64,000 nucleotides of DNA. Origin: Marimonas lutisalis. Lineage in GTDB: Bacteria > Pseudomonadota > Alphaproteobacteria > Rhodobacterales > Rhodobacteraceae. The DNA lies in contig NZ_SKCI01000001.1 of NCBI RefSeq assembly GCF_005434965.1, forward strand, positions 828,952 through 892,951. The letters are read 5' to 3'. The first letter of the stretch is position 1; each line of letters starts with the position of its first letter. Position numbers and translations under genes: made by a program. The notes under the pieces were generated by a model. The model ran no database searches. It saw only the letters and a list, made by a program, of their open reading frames with translations, and was not told the origin of the DNA. Positions 57,694 through 64,000 of the stretch are shown here, in pieces.

Positions 57694-58113
57694 TCACTTG
57701 CCGGGTTTGTTGATTGGCACACCATAGAGTTCGAGCCGGTGACCCTTGAGCCGGTACCCGAGTTTCTCGGCGATCTTTTCCTGCAGCGCTTCGATTTCGG
57801 GATCGACGAATTCGATCACTTCGCCCGAATTCATGTCGATCAGGTGATCGTGGTGGTCGCGTTCGGCGTCTTCATAGCGCGCGCGGCCATCGCCGAATTC
57901 CAGCTTGTCGAGGATGCCTGCCTCTTCGAAGAGTTTTACCGTGCGATAGACGGTGGCGATGGAAATGCCGGCGTCGCGGGCGCTGGCGCGGGCATAGAGT
58001 TCTTCCACGTCGGGGTGATCGTCGGAATCTTCCAGAACGGCGGCGATGGTGCGGCGCTGGCCGGTCATGCGCAGGCCCTTGGCTTCGCAGCGTTCGGTGA
58101 TGGTTTCGGTCAT
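57694..58113 (-). CDS. fur: Fur family regulator (Fur/Mur type)
   Basis: A 139-residue metal-responsive repressor. The DNA-binding part has RMTGQRRTIAAVLEDSDDHPDVEELY and ISIATVYRTVKLFEEAGIL; the metal region has ERDHHDHLIDMNSGEVIEF. The C-terminus LYGVPINKP lacks the CxxC zinc site of enterobacterial Fur. This form matches alphaproteobacterial Fur/Mur proteins, which often sense manganese rather than iron; Irr differs in its heme motif. The start MTETITERCEAKG was chosen by family fit. Confidence 0.9.
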   Translation of the reverse strand: MTETITERCEAKGLRMTGQRRTIAAVLEDSDDHPDVEELYARASARDAGISIATVYRTVKLFEEAGILDKLEFGDGRARYEDAERDHHDHLIDMNSGEVIEFVDPEIEALQEKIAEKLGYRLKGHRLELYGVPINKPGK

Positions 58114-58477
58114 GGTGGATGCTTGGCCCCGGGTCGTGCGTTTCGGAGTCACGGTTTAGCCGCATGCCGGGGCGATTTCCACCCGCTTGGGCAATCCGCG
58201 ATTGACTTTGCGGGCCCGAGCCCCCATGTCCGCTGCAACCGACGTTTTCTGCCGCGTGAGCAGTCAAGCAACATCCGGGCGATACCGGAGCCGAAACGAA
58301 ACGTCGCGGAATGTTCCCAAAATCACGCGTGGGGCCAGCCGCCGGGACGGCGAATGCGGGCACGAGGCCCCTTCGTCAGGCCAATGGCGCAACCACGAGC
58401 GGGCCGGCCCATGCGGGGCGCGGCCCCGAATTTGCATATGACGTGCCACCAGACGGTGCCGCGTTCGAAAGGACAAG
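58114..58477. other. 364-base gap without a gene
   Basis: The region lies between the divergent fur and DEAD-box helicase genes and must hold both promoters. No convincing gene, hairpin or RNA was seen. A TTGACT at 58193 is not followed by a clear -10 box. Confidence 0.4.
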
Positions 58478-59737
58478 ATGAAAGATTTCAACGAACTGGG
58501 CCTGCCCAAGGCGCTGCTGGCGCGGGTGGCCGAAATGGGGCTGAAGCAGCCCACGCCCATCCAGGCACAGGCGGTGCCGCACGCGATGGCGGGCCGCGAC
58601 GTGATGGGCCTCGCGCAGACCGGCACGGGCAAGACCTTTGCCTTTGGCCTGCCGCTGGTGGCGGCGATGCAGCGCGATGGCGGACGGCCCGGCAAGCGCG
58701 CCGTGCGGGGCCTCGTGCTGGCGCCCACGCGCGAGCTGGCCAAGCAGATCGCCGAGAGCCTGCGCGCGCTGGTCAAGGGCAGCCCGCTCAAGGTGGGGCT
58801 GGTCGTCGGCGGCGCCGGCATCGTCGGCCAGATCAACCGTCTGGAGCGCGGCACCGACCTGTTGGTGGCCACGCCGGGGCGGCTGATCGACCTGCTGGAC
58901 CGCAATGCCGTGCGGCTGGATGCCACGGACTTCCTGGTGCTGGACGAGGCTGACCAGATGCTCGACATGGGGTTCATCCACTCCTTGCGCAAAATCGCGG
59001 CGCTGTTGCCGAATGAACGCCAGACCATGCTGTTTTCCGCCACCATGCCGAAGCTGATGGCGGAACTGGCGCAATCCTACCTGAGCGATCCGGTGCGGGT
59101 TCAGGTTTCGCCCCCGGGCAAGGCCGCCGACAAGATCGACCAGGTGGTGCATTTCGTCGAGAAACCCGGCAAGCTGGATCTGTTGATCGAGCTTCTCGAC
59201 ACCCACCGGGACGAGCGCGCGCTGGTTTTCGGCCGCACCAAGCACGGTTCGGAAAAGATCAAGCGGCAGCTGGAGAAGGCGGGTTTTGCCGCCGAGTCGA
59301 TCCATGGCAACAAGAGCCAGGGCCAGCGTGACCGCGCCCTGACCGCGTTCAAATCAGGCGAGGCGCGGGTTCTGGTGGCGACGGACGTGGCGGCGCGTGG
59401 TCTGGATATTCCCGAGGTGCGCCATGTCTACAACTTCGACCTGCCCAACGTGCCCGACAATTACGTGCACCGGATCGGCCGCACAGCGCGCGCGGGCGCC
59501 GATGGCGCCGCGATCGCCTTTTGCGCGCCCGACGAGATGGGCGAGCTGAAGGCCATTCAGAAGGTGATGGGCATTTCCATTCCGGTCGCCTCGGGCGAGC
59601 CGTGGGAGCCGGTCGAGCCGCCGAAGCGGCAGGGCCGGGGCGGTGGCAAGCCCGCGGGCGGCACGCCTTCGGGCAACCGTCAGCGCCGGCGGCGCCGCCG
59701 CGGTGGCGCTGGCAAGGCGGCGCAGAAAGCCGCCTAA
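58478..59737 (+). CDS. DEAD-box RNA helicase (RhlE-like)
   Basis: A 419-residue ATP-dependent RNA helicase. The motifs run in order: Q motif (FNELGLPKALL...PTPIQAQAV), AQTGTGKT, APTRELAKQ, TPGRLIDLL, LDEADQMLDMGF, FSATMP, VFGRTKHGSEKIKRQL, ATDVAARGLDIP and HRIGRTARAG. The C-terminus is a Gly/Arg/Lys tail (QRRRRRRGGAGK) that would bind RNA. AAAGGA lies before the ATG. The likely role is RNA unwinding in ribosome assembly or cold growth. Confidence 0.94.
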   Translation: MKDFNELGLPKALLARVAEMGLKQPTPIQAQAVPHAMAGRDVMGLAQTGTGKTFAFGLPLVAAMQRDGGRPGKRAVRGLVLAPTRELAKQIAESLRALVKGSPLKVGLVVGGAGIVGQINRLERGTDLLVATPGRLIDLLDRNAVRLDATDFLVLDEADQMLDMGFIHSLRKIAALLPNERQTMLFSATMPKLMAELAQSYLSDPVRVQVSPPGKAADKIDQVVHFVEKPGKLDLLIELLDTHRDERALVFGRTKHGSEKIKRQLEKAGFAAESIHGNKSQGQRDRALTAFKSGEARVLVATDVAARGLDIPEVRHVYNFDLPNVPDNYVHRIGRTARAGADGAAIAFCAPDEMGELKAIQKVMGISIPVASGEPWEPVEPPKRQGRGGGKPAGGTPSGNRQRRRRRRGGAGKAAQKAA

Positions 59738-60576
59738 ACCAGCAGCTGACCTTCCATCACGGGACAGGCCGCACCGGAAACGGTGACGGCCTGTTTTTCC
59801 GTGCGGATACCGATCTGCGACGGGCGGCCCATGTCCTCGCCCTGCCAGATCGTCAACTCCTGGTCGGCGCCGTCGATCTGCGCCAGCAAGGCGCCCAGTG
59901 TCGCCGCGGCCGAGCCCGTGGCGGGATCCTCGGGGATGTTGTCCAGGGGCGCGAACATGCGGGCATGGATCGCGTCCGCCCCGCGCCAGTAGACGAACTG
60001 CGCGAAATCCAGCGCGCCGGGGTATTTCGCATTGCCGGCGCGGAAGGCCGCGATGTCGCTTTGGCAGGCGGCCAGCGCCTCGCGCGAAGCGAGCTCGCTG
60101 ATGGTGAAGGGCAGGCCCAGCGAGGCCATCACCGGGCCGTGCCGCGCGGTCTCGATCTGATTGGGATCGAGTGACAGCGCGGCTGCGATTTCCTCCACTG
60201 TCGGATGGGCGAGGGTTTCCAGCGGCCGGCGCGTGGTGAAACAGGCCTGCGTCGGCGTGGCATGGGCGGTGATCGGCCCCACGCCCAGTTCCAGCACCAT
60301 TTCCGGCCCGTGCCCCATAACGGCCAGCGCCACGGCGGTGCCGATGGTGGGGTGGCCGGCAAACGGCACCTCCATCGTGGGGGTGAAGATGCGCACCCGG
60401 GCGGTATGGGCCGGGTCGGTGGGCGGGTAGACGAAGGTGGTTTCCGAGTAGTTGAACTCGGCCGCGATCCTTTGCAGCGCGTCCTCGGGCAGGGCGGTGG
60501 CATCGGGGATTACCGCCAGTTGGTTGCCGCCAAAGGGCGCGTCGGTGAAGACATCGAAGGTCAGGTAGCGGGTCAT
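59734..60576 (-). CDS. PhzF family isomerase
   Basis: A 280-residue protein of the diaminopimelate-epimerase fold. It has [26 protein letters not shown] with the catalytic Glu, [15 protein letters not shown] and [15 protein letters not shown]. No other phenazine genes are here, so it is a stand-alone PhzF-like enzyme of unknown substrate. It starts four bases after the antiporter stop; its 3' end overlaps the helicase gene by four bases. Confidence 0.9.
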   Translation of the reverse strand: MTRYLTFDVFTDAPFGGNQLAVIPDATALPEDALQRIAAEFNYSETTFVYPPTDPAHTARVRIFTPTMEVPFAGHPTIGTAVALAVMGHGPEMVLELGVGPITAHATPTQACFTTRRPLETLAHPTVEEIAAALSLDPNQIETARHGPVMASLGLPFTISELASREALAACQSDIAAFRAGNAKYPGALDFAQFVYWRGADAIHARMFAPLDNIPEDPATGSAAATLGALLAQIDGADQELTIWQGEDMGRPSQIGIRTEKQAVTVSGAACPVMEGQLLV

Positions 60577-60580
60577 CGGA

Positions 60581-61831
60581 TCACACCAGGTCCGGCTCGC
60601 GGCCGATGCGGTTGGCCAGGCGCGTGATGGTCAGGCCCTGCACGACGATCGAGAAGATCACGATGACATAGGTCACGGTCAGGATCATTGGTTTCCATTC
60701 GCCTTCGGGCAGCGACAGCGCCAGCGCCACCGAGATGCCGCCCTTGAGCCCGCCCCAGGTCATGATCGGGATCACACCGCGCGAGAATTCGCGGAAGGGC
60801 CGGAGCAGCAGCACCGGCACAGCCACGGCGGCGAGCCGCGCCAGAAGCGCCAGCGCGATCGACAGAACCGCGACCAGCAGGAAATCATCGAGCCCAGCCG
60901 ATACCGCGAAAACCTCGAACCCGATGAGCAGGAAGAGCACCGCGTTCAGGATCTCGTCGATCAGCTTCCAGAAGGCATCGACATATCGGCGGGTCTCTTC
61001 GCTCATCCCGTGGCGCGCGCCGATATCGCCGATCAGCAGCCCGGCACAGACCGCCATGATCGGGGCCGAGAGATGCAAGTAGAGCGAGACCTGGTAACCG
61101 CCAAAGGCCAGGCCCAGGGTGATCAGCACCTCGAGCGAGGGATCGTCGATCCGCCGCATCAGCCGGAAGGTCAGCCAGCCCAGCAGGATGCCCATGACCG
61201 CGCCACCCACGGCCTCCTGCACGAAAAGCTTGATCGCTTCCTCGAGGCCGGCGCCGTGATGGTCGCCCGAGGGAAAGGCCAGCCCCAGCAGGACAAGGAA
61301 GACGACATAGCCCACGCCGTCGTTGAACAGGCTTTCCCCGGCAATCTTGGTCTCAAGGCTTTTGCGCAGGTTCGCCTCGCGCAGCACGCCCAGAACCGCG
61401 ACGGGATCGGTGGGCGAAATCAGCGCGCCGAACAGCAGCGCGATCAGGATCGGCGCGCCGGTCAACCAGCAAAACCCCATTCCCACGATCACCGTCGAAA
61501 GCGCCACGCCCATCGTGGCCATCAGGAACACCAGCCGCCACTGTTCGCGAAGATCGGACAGTTTGACATGCAGCGCGCCCGCAAAGAGCAACAGGCCCAG
61601 CATCCCCTCCAGCAGCGCGTCGGAAAAGTCGATGCCGAGGATCAGGTTGCGCATGGTTTCGGCGATGATCAGCTGTGGCCAGATCAGATCGGTCACCAGA
61701 ACGCCGAACGAGGCCAGCAGCGCCACGACAAGGATGCCGATGGCGGCGGGCAGCTTCAGGAAAAGATAGTTGATGGCCCCGAACGCGCCGGCCAGCACGA
61801 TCAAGAGCGAAGTGATCTGAAGAAGGTCCAT
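60581..61831 (-). CDS. Na+/H+ antiporter, CPA1/NhaP type
   Basis: A 416-residue membrane protein with about 12-13 spans. The ion-binding pair is in ALISPTDPVAVLGVLRE, and ESLFNDGVGYVVFLVLL is the conserved ND segment of CPA1 exchangers. WGGLKGGISVALALSLP also fits. It would move sodium out against protons, useful in a marine organism. It is followed four bases later by the PhzF gene. Confidence 0.92.
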   Translation of the reverse strand: MDLLQITSLLIVLAGAFGAINYLFLKLPAAIGILVVALLASFGVLVTDLIWPQLIIAETMRNLILGIDFSDALLEGMLGLLLFAGALHVKLSDLREQWRLVFLMATMGVALSTVIVGMGFCWLTGAPILIALLFGALISPTDPVAVLGVLREANLRKSLETKIAGESLFNDGVGYVVFLVLLGLAFPSGDHHGAGLEEAIKLFVQEAVGGAVMGILLGWLTFRLMRRIDDPSLEVLITLGLAFGGYQVSLYLHLSAPIMAVCAGLLIGDIGARHGMSEETRRYVDAFWKLIDEILNAVLFLLIGFEVFAVSAGLDDFLLVAVLSIALALLARLAAVAVPVLLLRPFREFSRGVIPIMTWGGLKGGISVALALSLPEGEWKPMILTVTYVIVIFSIVVQGLTITRLANRIGREPDLV

Positions 61832-61941
61832 GGTATCGCACGCCTGTCCCTGGTGTCATTGACCTGCCCCTAGCATCTTGCGCCGCGCCTGCAAAGCGCG
61901 GGCGCATGTCCCATGGAGCATGCCGGGCCGTGTTCCGGCTC

Positions 61942-61961
61942 TTTCTTGGCAAAAATACTCA
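61942..61961 (+). repeat. Repeated intergenic 20-mer, copy 2
   Basis: TTTCTTGGCAAAAATACTCA, identical to 51005-51024 on the other strand. It lies in the 205-base gap upstream of the antiporter gene, which otherwise shows no gene. Confidence 0.6.
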
Positions 61962-62036
61962 TTTGCCTGACAGGGCGGTCCTGCCGGATGCCGATGGAGA
62001 AGCGCGCCATCGCTCCGGCGCAATGCCTGCGTGTGC

Positions 62037-62735
62037 TCAGCGCCGGGCGAGCTCGGCCCAGACCGGCAGGTGATCGGAGGCGACCCGGGCCGGGCGCCTG
62101 GAATGCGTGCCGTGATCCAGTGTCGAAAGCTCGCTCGAAATGGCAAAACGATCAAGCGGGGCGACGGGCCGGGGCGAGGGGAAGCTGGGCCGTTCGGGCA
62201 GGATCAGCAGCCCCGGCGTGGCAGCGTCAAGCGCCCGTGCAGGGCCCCATTCGTTGAAATCGCCCGCCAGCACCGTGGGCTGCGGCGCCAGCCGTGCCAG
62301 ATGCCGCATGATCGCACGCAGCTGCATCAGCCGGTAGCGCCGCACCAGCCCCAGGTGCAGGCCGACCACGCGCAGGGGGCCGATCGCGGTCATCAGGTCG
62401 GCACGGATGGCGCCGCGCGGCTCAAGCCCCGGCAGGTCGATATGGGCGGTGTCCAGCACCTCAAGCTCCGGGCGCAGCAGCATCGCGTTGCCGTGCCAGC
62501 CAAGCGAGCCGCCGGGTTCGCCGAAATCGACGACGCGCCAGCCTTCGGACTCGGCCATCTCGTGGGGCAGGGCCGCCGGGCGGGGCGGCAGGCGCTTGTC
62601 GGCCTCCTGCAGAACGACGATCTGCGCGGCCAGGTCCTCGATCACCTGCAGCGACCGGTCGGGCCGGCGCCGCAGGTCGAGACCCACGCATTTCTGCAGG
62701 TTGTAGCTTGCAATTCTGACGCTGGCTGCCTTCAT
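62037..62735 (-). CDS. Endonuclease/exonuclease/phosphatase family protein
   Basis: A 232-residue EEP-fold hydrolase. It has RIASYNLQKC with the metal Asn, IVVLQEADKR with the metal Glu, LAGDFNEWG with Asp/Asn, and SDHLPVWAEL with the final Asp-His. Substrates in this family range from DNA to phospholipids; none can be assigned. The start MKAASVRIASYN was chosen. It lies only 20 bases from the divergent DUF2238 start. Confidence 0.88.
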   Translation of the reverse strand: MKAASVRIASYNLQKCVGLDLRRRPDRSLQVIEDLAAQIVVLQEADKRLPPRPAALPHEMAESEGWRVVDFGEPGGSLGWHGNAMLLRPELEVLDTAHIDLPGLEPRGAIRADLMTAIGPLRVVGLHLGLVRRYRLMQLRAIMRHLARLAPQPTVLAGDFNEWGPARALDAATPGLLILPERPSFPSPRPVAPLDRFAISSELSTLDHGTHSRRPARVASDHLPVWAELARR

Positions 62736-62755
62736 GGGGACTGTATGCAAGGCAA

Positions 62756-63445
62756 ATGCGGGGTTGTCACGGGGTGTTGCGCGAACAGACATTGCTGACC
62801 AAGCTTATCTGGGCGGCGCTGCTCATTGCGGCGGCAGATGCGCTGTGGAACGGGCAGTTTTCGCTTCTGTTCATTGCGCTTGCCACGCTGGCGCTGTCGA
62901 TGGCGCCGGTTTTCGTGGCGCGCTGGGCGGATGTGCATGTGCCCGCGACCTTCATGCTGGCGGTGGTAGCCTTCGTGGGGGGCACGCTGTTCCTTGGCGA
63001 GGTTTACGGCTTCTATGATCGGTTCTGGTGGTGGGACATCCTGATGCATGGCGGCAGTGCGGTGGGCTTCGGTCTGATCGGCTTCGTGCTCGTTTTCATG
63101 TTGTTCCAGGGGGACCGCTTTGCCGCGCCGCACTGGGTGGTGGCCGTTTTCGGCTTCTGCTTTGCCGTGGCGATCGGGGCGGCCTGGGAGGTGTTCGAGT
63201 TTGCCATGGACCAGCTGTTCGGCATGAACATGCAGAAATCGGGCCTGGTCGACACGATGACCGACCTGATCGTCGACATCATCGGCGCGCTTTTCGGCGC
63301 GCTGTCGGGCTGGCTCTACCTGAAAGGGCTGTACGCGCCGGGCATGCAGCGGCTGATCGACGAGTTCATCGAGCGCAACCCGCGCTACTTCACCCGGCTG
63401 AAACGCCCCGAGGTGCATAACGTCGGACGTAACGACGCGGATTGA
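62756..63445 (+). CDS. DUF2238 family membrane protein
   Basis: A 229-residue protein with about six spans. Conserved polar motifs are FWWWDILMHGGSAVGFG, GAAWEVFEFAMDQLFG and VDTMTDLIVDIIGALFGALSGW, a histidine and acidic pattern of the DUF2238 group. The function is unknown. AAGG sits four bases before the ATG; a GTG at 62774 is an alternative start. Confidence 0.82.
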   Translation: MRGCHGVLREQTLLTKLIWAALLIAAADALWNGQFSLLFIALATLALSMAPVFVARWADVHVPATFMLAVVAFVGGTLFLGEVYGFYDRFWWWDILMHGGSAVGFGLIGFVLVFMLFQGDRFAAPHWVVAVFGFCFAVAIGAAWEVFEFAMDQLFGMNMQKSGLVDTMTDLIVDIIGALFGALSGWLYLKGLYAPGMQRLIDEFIERNPRYFTRLKRPEVHNVGRNDAD

Positions 63446-63478
63446 CCTTTCGCCGCGCATGCCCCCTTGATGGCGGGC

Positions 63479-64000
63479 ATGGAGAGGAAAGACAGCATTG
63501 ACGCCACGGGCGTTGCCGCGCTGGTCGCGTTCGCGTTCCTGCTGGGATTCAACCAGGTCGTGATCAAGGTATCGACCGGCGGGTTTCAACCGGTTTTCAT
63601 GGCCGGGCTGCGCTCGGTCGGGGCCTGCGTGGCGATCCTTCTGTGGATGCGGATGCGCGGCATCACCATCCACCTGCCGCGCGAGGCCTGGGCCGGGGCG
63701 ATCATGCTGGGGCTGCTCTTCACCTCGGAATTCGTATTCCTCTACCTCTCGCTTGACCGTACGAGCGTGGGGCGGGCCTCGATCATCTTCTACTCGATGC
63801 CAGTCTTCGTGGCGCTGGCGGCCCATGTGCTTCTGCCGGGCGAGCGGATCAACGGCAAGCGCGCGCTGGGGCTGATCCTGGCCATGGCCGGCGTCGCCTG
63901 GGTGATGGCCGACCAGGGCAGCGGCGAGGCGAGCCTGGGCGGCGATATCATGGCGCTGCTGGCGGCGATTTCCTGGGCCGGTATCGCGCTCGTGGTTCGG
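63479..64000 (+). CDS. EamA/DMT family transporter (3' end outside window)
   Basis: The frame is open to the window edge and shows 174 residues. It starts MERKDSIDATGVAAL; an ATG three codons upstream (63470) is also in frame. Spans such as LVAFAFLLGFNQVVIKVSTG, IMLGLLFTSEFVFLYLSLD and FYSMPVFVALAAHVLLPGERI form the first EamA repeat, and LGGDIMALLAAISWAGIALVV begins the second. It is probably a drug/metabolite exporter. Confidence 0.88.
   Translation, partial: MERKDSIDATGVAALVAFAFLLGFNQVVIKVSTGGFQPVFMAGLRSVGACVAILLWMRMRGITIHLPREAWAGAIMLGLLFTSEFVFLYLSLDRTSVGRASIIFYSMPVFVALAAHVLLPGERINGKRALGLILAMAGVAWVMADQGSGEASLGGDIMALLAAISWAGIALVVR

Noticed and set aside
57694-58113. Irr (heme-dependent Fur homologue)
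   Set aside because: The metal region HHDHLIDMNSGEVIEF and the LYGVPI end fit Fur/Mur; no heme-regulatory Cys-Pro motif is present.

Overview
The window looks like chromosomal DNA from a marine alphaproteobacterium of the family Rhodobacteraceae (Roseobacter group). The GC-rich coding style, the RpoE-ChrR singlet-oxygen locus with its cfa-like operon, the trmD-rplS-rpmE order, the DksA variant that has lost its zinc cysteines, the Fur/Mur-type regulator and a Hint-domain protein all fit that family. This assignment is inferred from gene content, not from a marker-gene search.

Region 1 (3-25440) is the most unusual part. The window opens inside a giant secreted or surface protein with at least 5856 visible residues. 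It is built of beta-rich repeats, RTX-type Gly/Asp blocks, two jelly-roll-like modules and a C-terminal metzincin-like zinc motif. Directly behind it on the same strand lie a GAF-GAF-TM-HlyD adaptor, an integral membrane M50 (site-2) protease with a PqqD-like N-terminus and a biotinyl-lipoyl/HlyD C-terminus, a SapC-family protein, a short SecA-like ATPase that lacks the C-terminal half of the helical scaffold, and a periplasmic HlyD/RND-type adaptor. No ABC exporter or outer-membrane channel is present. I read this as a dedicated export and processing system for the giant protein; this is the best candidate for a poorly described system.

Region 2 (25459-34969) has a possible broken gene, a ThDP-dependent acetolactate-synthase-like enzyme, and the chrR-rpoE pair. 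A seven-gene operon diverges from rpoE: FAD oxidoreductase, DUF1365, cyclopropane-fatty-acid-synthase-like methyltransferase, chalcone-isomerase-like protein, MFS carrier, DUF3833 and SDR. Both sides of the divergent intergenic region carry a TGATCC-N18-TAA promoter of the RpoE type, so the locus is probably an autoregulated membrane-lipid response to singlet oxygen.

Region 3 (34955-47362) is mostly housekeeping: a DUF1045 protein, fructosamine kinase, aroQ, a DUF1127 small protein, a CMD/AhpD-like protein, rpmE, rplS, trmD, a frame-broken Hint gene, acnA with a clear terminator, a DUF1223 secreted protein, a PACE transporter, a GNAT protein, a trypsin-like protease and a MoxR ATPase.

Region 4 (47576-64000) holds dksA, an FAD monooxygenase, a cupin, an HAD-II hydrolase, a GNAT protein, eno, a DadA-like oxidoreductase, two transporters, OsmC, a hypothetical gene, fur, a DEAD-box helicase, PhzF, a Na+/H+ antiporter, an EEP-family hydrolase, a DUF2238 membrane protein and the start of an EamA transporter cut by the window edge. 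No tRNA, rRNA, CRISPR array, intact insertion sequence or prophage was seen.
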